DNA of 64,000 bases from Parvibaculaceae bacterium Mf 1.05b.01 (GTDB lineage: Bacteria; Pseudomonadota; Alphaproteobacteria; Parvibaculales; Parvibaculaceae), in contig BAOK01000001.1 in assembly GCA_000509225.1 (NCBI GenBank), positions 682,001-746,000 of the forward strand, read 5' to 3'. The notes beneath the pieces are model-generated. The model saw only the letters and a list, made by a program, of their open reading frames with translations, was not told the DNA's origin and did no database searches. Made by a program: the position numbers and the translations under genes. Numbering within the stretch: position 1 is the first letter of the stretch; the number at the start of each line of letters is the position of its first letter. Of the stretch, positions 1 to 8,368 are shown piece by piece.

Positions 1-90
1 AAGGTCGTCGGCTGCGCGGGATGTGACGAGCCTTCTCGTGCGATGAACCAGATCATCGAAGAAGACGGCAAGGATGGCGAGGGCATCTAG
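1..90 (+). CDS. 3' end of a gene cut by the window edge
   Basis: The first 29 codons are open in frame 1 and end in TAG at 88-90. The visible residues include a CxxC pair (GCAGC) and an acidic tail ending EEDGKDGEGI. That is too little to name a family; the CxxC could bind a metal or be redox-active, but this is a guess. The gene is convergent with the oxidoreductase on the minus strand, whose stop lies 18 bp further on. Confidence 0.5.
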   Translation, partial: KVVGCAGCDEPSRAMNQIIEEDGKDGEGI

Positions 91-108
91 TCTGCGTTGG
101 ACGGACTG

Positions 109-1425
109 TTAAGGCAGTCGGTCCTTCATCGCATAAAACAACATGCCGGCGACCAGGCCCGGATATCGCAGCAGCGTGCCTCCTGGGAATTTTGTGGCCT
201 TGATGTTTGCCATCAGATCAAACCGTTCGGGTGATCCTTTGCCCTCTGCTTCGGCGGCAACCGCTTCGGCGAGCAGTTTGCCCCCAAGCGTTGCGACATT
301 GATACCCTGGCCCGAATAGCCATGCCCGAAAAAGCGATTGGGGCCGACCCGACCAAAGTGCGGCATGCGTTTCAGGGTGATGGCCAGGGTTCCACCCCAG
401 GCATAGTCGATGCGTTTGTCTTTGAGTTGCGGGAAGGCCCGCAGCATGGGCTTCTTCACAAACGCAGCAATGTCTTTTGGGAAGGTGCTTGAATAGTTCT
501 CGCCGCCGCCAAAGAGCAGGCGACCATCTGCAGAGAGCCTGTAATAGTCGATGACGAATTTGCTATCTGCGATAGCAACATTGTCTCGTATCAATGCTTT
601 GGCACCGTCATCGCCCAAAGGCTCTGTGGCGATGATGAAGTTGTTGATCGGCATGATGTAGCCGTTCACCTTGCGCTCCAACCCGCCCAGATAGCCATTG
701 CATGCCAGGATCACCTGCTTGGCAGTAACCGTTCCACTGTCGGTCGCCACCGTTGCGGGTGTTCCATCTGAGATATCGTTTACCCGCGTATGTTCAAAGA
801 TCCTTGCACCAAGGCTGAGTGCTCCGCGGGCGAGTCCGAGGGCATAGTTGAGAGGGTGGAGATGAGCAGCTTCCTCGTCCAGAACACCGCCCCAATAGCG
901 GTCTGTGGCGACCATGTCGCCGATTTCGTCTTTTTCAATAACCCGTAACTTGTCATACCCATAGTGCTTCGCCATATGGTCGGCTTCTTCGCGGAGCCAG
1001 GACATGTCGCCTTTTTTCCAGGCGGTGTGCATGATGCCCGGTGTGAGATCGCAATCAATCTCGAACCGCTTGATCAAAGACTTTGCCGTCGTTATCGAGT
1101 CTTGCGCCAGGTCCCATAAGGCGCGGCCGTGATCGCGACCGAGCATTTCTTCGAGTTCCGGCTGACTTTTGCGGAGCGTCGTGCCGAGCTGTCCGCCATT
1201 GCGTCCCGAGGCGCCCCAACCGACCTTGGCTGCTTCTAGAACAACAACGTCATATCCACGTTCTGCAAGATGGATAGCAGCGGAGAGGCCGGTATAGCCG
1301 GCACCCACAATACACACATCGCAGGTGATATCCGCTTCAAGTGCGTTGAGGAGGGGCGCCCCTTTAGCGGTAGCTGCGTAGTAGGAAGGCGGGTGATCGG
1401 TGCCTGCAAATGCGTCGCGTGTCAT
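109..1425 (-). CDS. FAD-dependent amine oxidoreductase (DAO family, PuuB-like)
   Basis: A 438-residue protein of the DAO/glycine-oxidase superfamily. The N-terminal dinucleotide-binding motif GAGYTG (about residues 41-46) is followed by an acidic E64 in VVVLEA and the family signature GWGASGRNGGQ near 69-79; the C-terminal FAD contact is in GHGYSGQGIN. Closest in type to gamma-glutamylputrescine oxidase and related enzymes that oxidise a secondary or primary amine with release of H2O2. It has no signal peptide, so it should act in the cytoplasm. It stands alone: there is no aminotransferase, glutamine-synthetase-like or transporter neighbour, so the substrate cannot be read from context. The ATG start has only a weak ribosome-binding site. 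Confidence 0.85.
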   Translation of the reverse strand: MTRDAFAGTDHPPSYYAATAKGAPLLNALEADITCDVCIVGAGYTGLSAAIHLAERGYDVVVLEAAKVGWGASGRNGGQLGTTLRKSQPELEEMLGRDHGRALWDLAQDSITTAKSLIKRFEIDCDLTPGIMHTAWKKGDMSWLREEADHMAKHYGYDKLRVIEKDEIGDMVATDRYWGGVLDEEAAHLHPLNYALGLARGALSLGARIFEHTRVNDISDGTPATVATDSGTVTAKQVILACNGYLGGLERKVNGYIMPINNFIIATEPLGDDGAKALIRDNVAIADSKFVIDYYRLSADGRLLFGGGENYSSTFPKDIAAFVKKPMLRAFPQLKDKRIDYAWGGTLAITLKRMPHFGRVGPNRFFGHGYSGQGINVATLGGKLLAEAVAAEAEGKGSPERFDLMANIKATKFPGGTLLRYPGLVAGMLFYAMKDRLP

Positions 1426-1477
1426 GGGGATATCATAGGCCGGTTGACGCTTTTTGCACCAGCTGCCCCGTTGAGGC

Positions 1478-1765
1478 TCAGCTTATGATTTTAAACGTGG
1501 TGGCGGTTACTTTATCCGAGAAGGTCTCATTCAGGTCCTGTGCTGCTTCCCATGGAGCCTGGTCCGCGGTTTCAGCGAGATGTTCAGTGCTCTCCCATTC
1601 GGTGAGGAAAACAACCGTGTCAGCCTCTTCATTTGCGTAGATATGGACGCTCAGGAACCCTTCGGGTGGAGAGCGGTCAAGTTCGCGTTCTTTGTAGGCG
1701 ACCGTCTGCGCGACCACCGTATCGACGGAGCTTGTTTCGTAGGTGATCATATGGGCGATGGTCAT
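1478..1765 (-). CDS. Small ABM-type (dimeric alpha/beta barrel) protein
   Basis: A 95-residue protein with the size and pattern of the antibiotic-biosynthesis-monooxygenase (ABM) fold: a first strand (IAHMITYETSS), a helix, FLSVHIYANEEADTVVF as the second hairpin, and the characteristic W in TEWES followed by a helix. Members range from quinol monooxygenases to heme-degrading enzymes and proteins without known activity; no catalytic assignment is possible here. The start is preceded by AGGAGG about 7 nt upstream (complement of 1775-1780). It is transcribed toward the DAO oxidoreductase and may share its transcript, and it is divergent from the SDR gene. Confidence 0.65.
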   Translation of the reverse strand: MTIAHMITYETSSVDTVVAQTVAYKERELDRSPPEGFLSVHIYANEEADTVVFLTEWESTEHLAETADQAPWEAAQDLNETFSDKVTATTFKIIS

Positions 1766-1896
1766 TCCTAAAACCTCCTAATTGGTTGTTGCTGTCGTCA
1801 TATCAGCGTGGCCACTCAATCGAAAGCGCTTTTGGCCTTGTTAAGGGCGCGCTCCTTCTTCCACTATATGGCCAAACAAAAACAGGGAGATTGGAT

Positions 1897-2688
1897 ATGG
1901 GGCGGCTAGACGGGAAGGTTGCGATTGTAACAGGAGCTGCGAAGGGCATTGGTGCTGCTGCATCGGGACTGCTCGCGGAAGAGGGCGCGGCTGTGGTTTG
2001 TACGGATATTGATGTACCCGCCGGTGAGGCAGTTGCAGACGCCATTCAAAACAATGGCGGCAAGGCCACCTTCATGGCGCACAATGTAACCAGTGAGGAC
2101 GCGTGGGAGAAAGTTGCTGCCCATGCGGTCGATAGCTTCGGTCAGCTGGATATTCTTGTGAACAATGCGGGTATTGCGCCTCCGGGTGCGCCGATTGAAG
2201 ACCTTGAACTCGACGCGTGGCGGAACACGATTGCCATCGATCTGGATAGTGTCTTTCTGGGGTGCAAACACGGTATTCGCGCGATGAAGCAATCTGGCGG
2301 CGGATCAATCATCAATATCTCGTCCATCATGGGCATTGTCGGCACGTCCAATGCAGCAGATTACAATGCAGCAAAAGGGGGCGTGCGTCTGCTGACGAAA
2401 GTCGCCGCTCTTGAATGCGCCGATGCGGGATATGGCATCAGGGTGAATTCTGTTCACCCTGGCTTTATTGACACGCCGCTTGTGCGCAATGTGGTGGAAG
2501 AGGGCGTGATCGCAGGGCGCATGGGAAGTGCCAATGAAGCAATTGAGCTCCTCACTATGCTTCATCCTATCGGACGCTTGGGGTTCCCCAAGGAAATCGC
2601 CAACGCGATCCTGTTCCTGGCGTCAGACGAGTCGTCCTTTATGACCGGATCTGAAATGGTCGTGGATGGCGGCTATACAGCTCGATAA
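1897..2688 (+). CDS. SDR family NAD(P)-dependent oxidoreductase
   Basis: A classical short-chain dehydrogenase of 263 residues. The cofactor motif TGAAKGIG is at 12-19, NNAG at 89-92, and the catalytic residues are S142/S143, Y156 and K160 (YNAAK). An acidic D37 after the second strand (CTDID) favours NAD over NADP. The reading frame is open further upstream, but the ATG at 1897 is preceded by AGGGAGA and begins exactly where SDRs begin, so the longer form is rejected. It is most similar in type to cyclopentanol or hydroxysteroid dehydrogenases; the substrate is unknown. Confidence 0.85.
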   Translation: MGRLDGKVAIVTGAAKGIGAAASGLLAEEGAAVVCTDIDVPAGEAVADAIQNNGGKATFMAHNVTSEDAWEKVAAHAVDSFGQLDILVNNAGIAPPGAPIEDLELDAWRNTIAIDLDSVFLGCKHGIRAMKQSGGGSIINISSIMGIVGTSNAADYNAAKGGVRLLTKVAALECADAGYGIRVNSVHPGFIDTPLVRNVVEEGVIAGRMGSANEAIELLTMLHPIGRLGFPKEIANAILFLASDESSFMTGSEMVVDGGYTAR

Positions 2689-2697
2689 GCAATCGCG

Positions 2698-3234
2698 TTA
2701 GTGACCATCATGCATCATGTCCTGGTGGTCACCCATGTCTTCCCGCGTATTCTCGACTGCTGACGAGCCGGTTGAGGATGGCGGCGACATGGAGATAGCG
2801 GCGTCTATTGTGACGTTTCCGGATGTCTCGAATGTCAGCGTCAGCGGCACAGTGGACCCAGTCTGGACTGGTTCCTCAACGTCAATGATCATGATGTGGT
2901 AGCCGCCAGGCGCCATGGTCACCGTTTCACCTGCTGGAATGTCGAGACCTTCCAGTCGGCGCATCCGCATGACACCATTTTCCATGCCAGCAGTGTGGAT
3001 TTCGACAGACCCAGCTCCAGGTGCGTCTACTGCGGTCAATCTGTCAGCATTTGTGCCCATATTTGTGATGGTAACGTAGGCTGCGGTTGTCCTGCCCGCT
3101 CCCAGCGTGGGCCGTGCCCAGGCATCAGAGAGCCCAATTTCGGGTTCAGCGGCTCGGGCGAGCGCAGCCAGGGCTCCTACGGTGATCAGAGCAGCCGCTA
3201 CAGCAAGCCATTTTGTCGTAAATCTCTGCTCCAT
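2698..3234 (-). CDS. Periplasmic copper chaperone, PCuAC domain
   Basis: A 178-residue exported protein. Residues 1-29 form a signal peptide ending ALARAA. The mature part is a PCuAC (DUF461) domain with the Cu(I) motif H-X10-M-X21-H-X-M exactly present as H80, M91, H113 and M115. The tail after residue 150 is rich in His, Met and Asp (DMGDHQDMMHDGH) and could be a second copper site. In known systems PCuAC delivers copper to the CuA centre of cytochrome oxidase together with Sco1; no sco gene is adjacent here. The start at 3234 is set by GGGAGG 8 nt upstream; the open frame upstream of it is not coding. Confidence 0.9.
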   Translation of the reverse strand: MEQRFTTKWLAVAAALITVGALAALARAAEPEIGLSDAWARPTLGAGRTTAAYVTITNMGTNADRLTAVDAPGAGSVEIHTAGMENGVMRMRRLEGLDIPAGETVTMAPGGYHIMIIDVEEPVQTGSTVPLTLTFETSGNVTIDAAISMSPPSSTGSSAVENTREDMGDHQDMMHDGH

Positions 3235-3499
3235 CCTGATCCTCCCGATCACTTCATTGAGCATCTCCGGGCGCCCCTCAGTACAAGCTGGAGCCCGTCC
3301 AATTGCTTTTCTTATCCTTTCATAGGCCCTAACCCTGCAGCAATCGGACGAACCGCCGCAGGGGAAAAGCGGGGAAGACACGCCCAGCGTTCGATCCTGC
3401 CGATCCTGGAACCAAGGTGATTTGCGCCGGTGGGGGTGAACCGCTACAAAACGAGTCGCTAACTTCCCTAACTCACTCATCGAATGCGGAGCACTCCTC
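3235..3499. other. Intergenic region between divergent genes
   Basis: About 265 bp between the PCuAC gene (leftward) and the DUF3126 gene (rightward). It should hold both promoters. I see no convincing gene, hairpin terminator or repeat in it. Confidence 0.4.
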
Positions 3500-3715
3500 G
3501 TGGATAAATCGGAAATCAATCGGTTGGAATCATACTTTCGCAAGCTCTTCCGGCTCGACACGATTGTCGTACAGGGGCGTCCCAACAAAGACGATTCTGC
3601 CGAAGTGAGCATTGGTGAAGAATTCATTGGCGTCGTGTTCAAGGACGAGGACGAAGGCGAAGTATCTTACGCATTCAATATGGCGATCCTCGATATTGAC
3701 CTGCCTGAAGATTGA
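3500..3715 (+). CDS. DUF3126 family protein
   Basis: A 71-residue protein matching, from memory of the family, the alphaproteobacterial DUF3126 group: MDKSEINRLESYFRKLF at the start, then KKDDSAEV-like (NKDDSAEVSIGEEFIGVVF) and the conserved end MAILDIDLPED. It starts with GTG at 3500, with GGAG eight bases upstream. The family has no known function. It is acidic, soluble and complete. The following 120 bp before the exporter gene contains a small hairpin (about 3783-3798) with no T-run. Confidence 0.85.
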   Translation: MDKSEINRLESYFRKLFRLDTIVVQGRPNKDDSAEVSIGEEFIGVVFKDEDEGEVSYAFNMAILDIDLPED

Positions 3716-3837
3716 TCGGGCGCCAGGGTTGATTAGATCTGGGGCTTGATCGGGTTTCGTTTACCCACCTGTGACATGTTTAGACGGTCGTAAGACCGTG
3801 GGCGGTAATCTGGGGCGTGCCGCGGGAGAGGGATAAG

Positions 3838-6192
3838 ATGGTCAAGCTGCTTGAAAACCTATTGTTTCGTCTGAAGGCGATCGTTCTGATTGCGCTCGGC
3901 GTTTTCACTATCTGGATGGGCTATCAAGCTGTTCAGCTGCGACCGGATGCTGGCTATCTAAAGCAGCTCCCGTCAGAGCACCCCTATATTGAGACATTCC
4001 TGGAGTACCGGGAGAAGCTCCCGGGCGGCAATGCGCTCATGGTCGCTGTCGAGTCGAAGAGTGGCGACATCTGGACACCTGAATTTATGAAGGTGCTCTA
4101 CGACGTTACCGACGATATTTTCTTCCTGCCGGGTGTGTTTCGGGGGTCGGTGAAGTCGATGTGGACGCCTAATACACGGGTGTTTCAGATCACCGAGGAA
4201 GGGTTTCTCGCCTATAATCTGATCCCGTCAAATGTCACCCGAACGAATATTGATCAGGAGGCGGTCGAGAGCATTCGCGAAGATGCGGACCGCTGGGGTT
4301 TCAAAGGAACGCTCTTCTCCAATGACAGTTCCGCGGCGCTGATCCGCTTTGAACTTCAGGAAATACATCCAATTACGCGCGAGCAGCTCGACTATATCGA
4401 TTTTGCGCAGCGGATTGAGAGCGACATTCGCGATAAATATGAAGGTGAGGACATCAATATCCGCATCATCGGCTTTGCCAAGATGATTGGCGATATTGCT
4501 GATGGCGCAGGCGGTGTCGTCTTCTTCTTCGTGATTTCCTTCTTCCTCACCACAGCCGCAGTGTTCGTCTATTGCCGCTCCGTTGTGCTGACATCGCTCG
4601 CGGTCGGGTCGTCGCTGATCTCCGTGGTTTGGCAATTCGGTATTCTTGATATTCTGGGCTATGGGCTCGACCCGTTGGCGATCCTGGTGCCGTTCCTGGT
4701 CTATGCCATCGGCGTGAGCCACGGTATTCAGCAGATCAATCTGATTTCCGCCCAGGTTGTTGCGGGAGCGAATGCGGATACAGCCGCCAGAGCAACTTTT
4801 TCCCGCCTGCTCGTTCCAGGGTCTATGGCCCTGGTGACTGACCTGGCTGGGTTCGCCACGCTTTATCTCATTCCTGTGCCGATGATCCAGGAGATGGCGA
4901 TTGTTGCTTCGATTGGTGTTGCGCTGAAGATTGTCTCCAATCTGATTATGCTGCCGCTCGCGGCTGCCTATTTCTCGGTGCCAGAGGGGTATGTGGAGAA
5001 GGCAGCCCGCCTTCGGGAGCGTCGTGTGCGCATGATGGCGCGTGTTGCTCAAATCACGCGTCCCGCGCCAGCAGCGATCACGCTGGTCTTGATTGGCTCA
5101 CTGTTTGTTGTCGCCGTTTACCAGAGCCGGGATCGCAATATTGGCGATGTGCATGCGGGTGCGGCGGAGCTTCGCGAAGACGCCCGTTTCAATGTCGATT
5201 CTCGTTTTATTGTTGAGAATTTTGATGTGAACCTGGATGCCTTTGTCGCGCTTGTGGAAACGCCTGAAAATTCCTGTATCAGCTGGGACCTGATGAAGCC
5301 GGTGGAAAAATTCGGCTACCACCTGATGAATGTGGAAGGCGTGCGGTCCGTTGTTTCCCTGCCGGAGGCTGCTAAAACCGTCTACAGCGTTTGGATGGAG
5401 GGCAACCCCAAATTCCGCGAGTTGCCACGCAATCGATATACGCTGGTGTTGACCACCAATAGCTTTGGTCCGAGCACTGGCTTGACCGATCGCAATTGCA
5501 ACTTCCTGAGCGTTATTGTTTTCACCGAGGACCATAAGGCGGAAACCATTAACCGTCTGATCGGCGCGGCAGATGAGTGGATTGCAGAAAACGGCCCGAA
5601 ATATCCAGAGCACACCTTCCGTTTGGCATCAGGCAATGTGGGTCTCATCGCTGCGACAAATGATGTCATTGAGAGCTCAGAGCTTCCGATCCTGTTCTAT
5701 GTGTTCGGCGTCATCATCTTCCTGGTTCTGGTCGCCTATCGTGACTGGCGCGCTATCATTTGTTGCTGCGCGCCGCTGTTGGTCGCGACCTTCATGGGCT
5801 ATTGGCTGATGAGTTGGTTGGAGATTGGTCTCAAAGTGTCGACGCTGCCGGTTCTGGTGCTCGCCGTGGGGATTGGTGTAGACTACGCGTTCTATATTTA
5901 CACAAGACTGCAGTTCCACCTGGAAGCGGGAGAGGAGATCGTTAGCGCCTTCACTCTTGCGATGCAGGAAACGGGCATGGCGGTGATCTTTACTGGCCTG
6001 ACATTGTCCCTTGGCGTTGCAAGCTGGGTCTTCTCTGAATTGAAATTCCAGGCGGATATGGGATTGTTGTTGAGCTTCATGTTCTTCGCGAACATGATTG
6101 GTGCAGTCACCGGACTTCCGGCACTTGCCGCTGTTCTCCACCGACGGTTCCCCAAATATACGACGCGTCTTCCTGAGGCTGCCGAGGCGTAG
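3838..6192 (+). CDS. RND superfamily (MMPL-type) exporter
   Basis: A 784-residue inner-membrane protein with the two-fold RND layout: one N-terminal helix (about 12-34), a periplasmic domain of roughly 185 residues, a block of hydrophobic helices (about 220-400), a second periplasmic domain of about 230 residues with two Cys (NSCISWD, RNCNFL), and a final helical block (about 635-775) containing AVGIGVDYAFYIYTR, the typical acidic residue of the proton relay. It has the MMPL/SSD-like half-size and not the AcrB size, and no adaptor or outer-membrane factor is adjacent. Such proteins move lipids or hydrophobic compounds; the substrate is not known. ATG 3838, preceded by GGGAGAGGG, is preferred to the GTG at 3817. 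Confidence 0.85.
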   Translation: MVKLLENLLFRLKAIVLIALGVFTIWMGYQAVQLRPDAGYLKQLPSEHPYIETFLEYREKLPGGNALMVAVESKSGDIWTPEFMKVLYDVTDDIFFLPGVFRGSVKSMWTPNTRVFQITEEGFLAYNLIPSNVTRTNIDQEAVESIREDADRWGFKGTLFSNDSSAALIRFELQEIHPITREQLDYIDFAQRIESDIRDKYEGEDINIRIIGFAKMIGDIADGAGGVVFFFVISFFLTTAAVFVYCRSVVLTSLAVGSSLISVVWQFGILDILGYGLDPLAILVPFLVYAIGVSHGIQQINLISAQVVAGANADTAARATFSRLLVPGSMALVTDLAGFATLYLIPVPMIQEMAIVASIGVALKIVSNLIMLPLAAAYFSVPEGYVEKAARLRERRVRMMARVAQITRPAPAAITLVLIGSLFVVAVYQSRDRNIGDVHAGAAELREDARFNVDSRFIVENFDVNLDAFVALVETPENSCISWDLMKPVEKFGYHLMNVEGVRSVVSLPEAAKTVYSVWMEGNPKFRELPRNRYTLVLTTNSFGPSTGLTDRNCNFLSVIVFTEDHKAETINRLIGAADEWIAENGPKYPEHTFRLASGNVGLIAATNDVIESSELPILFYVFGVIIFLVLVAYRDWRAIICCCAPLLVATFMGYWLMSWLEIGLKVSTLPVLVLAVGIGVDYAFYIYTRLQFHLEAGEEIVSAFTLAMQETGMAVIFTGLTLSLGVASWVFSELKFQADMGLLLSFMFFANMIGAVTGLPALAAVLHRRFPKYTTRLPEAAEA

Positions 6193-6213
6193 TCTGCCTC
6201 GCCTGCGCAGCCC

Positions 6214-6969
6214 TTATTGGGTGACTTCTGTGCTGTCGTCGTCTGCCTGAGGCTCTGTGATGAAACTCTTGATCAGCGCGATGATCGCCTGGTCAATGGA
6301 CTGCCAGTTTTCCAGCTGATCCCGTTTGTATCGATAGGTGACCGCGACGGTGTCTGTGAGATGAAAAGTGCGGGTGCAGTTGGGGCTGAAGATCACGTTG
6401 GAATGTTTGAAGCATAAGAGCAGAAGTGGCTGTCCATCGGCCTGATCTGCGACATAGAGTTCCTGATCTTTGTAACCGGTTCCTTCGGCAAACCTATAGA
6501 GGTCAAGTCCTGCAGCGCCGCTCTCAGGCGTGCGGCTGAGTAGATGACGTGCGTAGATATCGTCCAACCGTCTGGCGGCAGGCATGAGACCTTCTGAGCG
6601 GTGAATTTTGATGTGAACAACGATGGCGTCCGGGGTGTTGTCTTCGAACGCCGCCCGACGGCTGGCCGTATAGGGCGCGAGCTCTGGCAGTAGAGCGTGC
6701 AGGTCTATCTCATCCTGCGTGCCACCGACGCGCTGCAGGGGATAGCGGGTGAAATTCGCTGGGATGAGAAAGCGTTCGTCCCCAATCATCATGTCGACCT
6801 TCTCGCTGCTGTCACTGGCACGCGGGTCGAGCCCCAAAATCTCTGAGGGGGTCGGACCGAAATAATAGTATCCGAACAGAGCAGAGAAGAGGGTGACACC
6901 CAAAGCAACAGTCGCTGGGATTAACCAAGCAGGCCGCTCTTTTACATATTGGTCTGATCCGTTGCTCAT
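6214..6969 (-). CDS. Membrane-anchored protein of unknown function
   Basis: A 251-residue protein with a single transmembrane helix near residues 15-38 (LIPATVALGVTLFSALFGYYYF) and a large domain expected on the periplasmic side. The domain contains two Cys (LLLLCFKHS and FSPNCTR) that could pair, and a regular alpha/beta pattern. I do not recognise the family. It is convergent with the RND exporter (22 bp between stops), so any functional link would not be through a shared transcript. Confidence 0.6.
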   Translation of the reverse strand: MSNGSDQYVKERPAWLIPATVALGVTLFSALFGYYYFGPTPSEILGLDPRASDSSEKVDMMIGDERFLIPANFTRYPLQRVGGTQDEIDLHALLPELAPYTASRRAAFEDNTPDAIVVHIKIHRSEGLMPAARRLDDIYARHLLSRTPESGAAGLDLYRFAEGTGYKDQELYVADQADGQPLLLLCFKHSNVIFSPNCTRTFHLTDTVAVTYRYKRDQLENWQSIDQAIIALIKSFITEPQADDDSTEVTQ

Positions 6970-7211
6970 TTTCTCAAATCTTGAATAGGTTGTGGCGGAA
7001 GGTGGCCTGTTTTGGGACAGTTTTTACAAGGTCGACACGTCGGTTTGAAACGCCGATGCCCCGTTGCCCAGCATAGCGCTCCTAGGATTTCAGCCAACCT
7101 TTTGATTTTTCTAAGGTTTCCAAAGACTTTCTGCAATGAGGGCCTCTGGTACGGCCTTTGCGACCCTTACGCACGAACAGGTCAGCTCGTTGCTTAAGGA
7201 AATTTGCGTCC
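6970..7211. other. Divergent intergenic region
   Basis: About 240 bp between the leftward membrane protein and the rightward small membrane-protein genes. It should contain promoters for both. I see no gene or clear structure in it. Confidence 0.35.
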
Positions 7212-7481
7212 ATGACTGCTTTCGTCGCCAAAATGCTCACTCTTCTGGGGGTCATGCTCTATGCGGGCGGTCCCATTGATGCGGTGACCTTGATCGTTCA
7301 AGGGGAAAACATCCCGCAAAACCAGGATGTGTTGGTGGAGCATATTGGTCCGGAGAACCAGTTATCTCCTTCACATGCGGTGGTAGCGGGCGTTGACCTG
7401 TTTGTTGATAATGAAGTTCAAAAAAGCGCAGTTTCCTTCACGGAAGTGGGTTTGCGCTCAGGGATAGGGTTTGAGCAATAA
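7212..7481 (+). CDS. Small exported or membrane protein
   Basis: An 89-residue protein with a hydrophobic N-terminus (FVAKMLTLLGVMLYAGG) and a polar remainder with an acidic pattern (GENIPQNQDVLVEHIGPENQ). ATG 7212 has AAGGAA about 11 nt upstream and gives a plausible signal or anchor sequence; the open frame continues upstream to 7158 without one. The stop codon overlaps the ATG of the next gene (TAATG at 7479-7483), so the two are translationally coupled. The family is not recognised. Confidence 0.55.
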   Translation: MTAFVAKMLTLLGVMLYAGGPIDAVTLIVQGENIPQNQDVLVEHIGPENQLSPSHAVVAGVDLFVDNEVQKSAVSFTEVGLRSGIGFEQ

Positions 7482-7780
7482 TGACTGCTTTCTTTTGGAC
7501 CTTTGTGACAGGTGTTGTGACGGCTGGCCTCGTGTCCAGTCTCTACCGGTTGGTGACCAACAAGCCGCCCAGCTTTCAGATGTGGCAGGAAACGACTGTT
7601 GGCATCATCGGGGGCGTTTTGACGCTCGTGCTCGCAGGTCCTAGCGTGATTATGCGAAATGCGCTGAGGGCCCAGGTTATCGAAAACCGTCCTCCTGGCT
7701 GGTTGGTTGTCAGCTCCCTCATGGCGGGGCTGTGGAGCTTTCTTGTTGGCATATTTGTTCTGAGCCTTTTGCTCGTCTGA
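7481..7780 (+). CDS. Small integral membrane protein (possibly DUF6949-like)
   Basis: A 99-residue protein with about three hydrophobic helices: FFWTFVTGVVTAGLVSSLY, TVGIIGGVLTLVLAGPSV, and a C-terminal helix from WLVVSSLMAGLW to the end. It is coupled by a one-base overlap to the preceding small gene. The length and topology recall the uncharacterised DUF6949 family seen in alphaproteobacteria, but I am not certain of that. No catalytic residues are apparent. Confidence 0.6.
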   Translation: MTAFFWTFVTGVVTAGLVSSLYRLVTNKPPSFQMWQETTVGIIGGVLTLVLAGPSVIMRNALRAQVIENRPPGWLVVSSLMAGLWSFLVGIFVLSLLLV

Positions 7781-7929
7781 CAGTTAACTCCTTGTAAAGT
7801 CTGCGAGAATTTCTGTGAGCTAATTTGGGCTCAGATACTTGACTATTTGTCAGTTCATACCTATTTACTCTCCTGTGCACTGCAAACCCCCTTTTGGTGC
7901 ACTGCGAAGTAAACAGGAGTGAACCCCCA

Positions 7930-8220
7930 ATGCGCTCTCTCATTTGGAATTTTGTTGCCGTTTCAGTCGTGGTCCTTTCGACCGTTGCTTTTGAGGTCGG
8001 ATATGTCGCTCCTCGCGACGCGTTCTTCATCGCTTTCACTGTCCTGGCGATTTACACAGGCAATCAGTTGCTTGCCCGCGAAAACCAGCCTCTCGGCCAG
8101 GCTTTGGCATCGATCTTCACGAAGCCCGCGAGCCACGGTTCATCTGTGAGCTATCTGTCTGGTCTCGTTGTGGCGGGATTGAGCACATTGGTTGTTGCTC
8201 AGGTTCTGACGTTCAGCTGA
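7930..8220 (+). CDS. Small integral membrane protein
   Basis: A 96-residue hydrophobic protein with an N-terminal helix (LIWNFVAVSVVVLSTVAF), a second one around 30-46, and a C-terminal helix (LSGLVVAGLSTLVVAQVL). ATG 7930 follows AGGAG by about 11 nt; the frame is open back to 7894 but that part lacks a ribosome-binding site. No family recognised. It is the third consecutive small membrane protein on this strand, and a factor-independent terminator follows about 110 bp downstream. Confidence 0.55.
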   Translation: MRSLIWNFVAVSVVVLSTVAFEVGYVAPRDAFFIAFTVLAIYTGNQLLARENQPLGQALASIFTKPASHGSSVSYLSGLVVAGLSTLVVAQVLTFS

Positions 8221-8328
8221 GGCTAGCTTTTAGGGCGTGGAAATGCTCTGAAGAAAATCGGGACAGTTCCTGTGGTCGTTAGACCCGGTTGAGCGCTTTC
8301 GGTAACGAAAGAAGGTCCCAAACCAACG

Positions 8329-8368
8329 AAACCCGCTTTGCATGTAGTTGTGCAGGGCGGGTTTTTTT
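8329..8368 (+). terminator. Rho-independent terminator
   Basis: The arms AAACCCGC (8329-8336) and GCGGGTTT (8357-8364) are complementary, with extra pairing inside the loop, and run straight into seven T residues (8362-8368). It ends transcription of the small membrane-protein genes and abuts the stop codon of the convergent minus-strand gene. Confidence 0.8.
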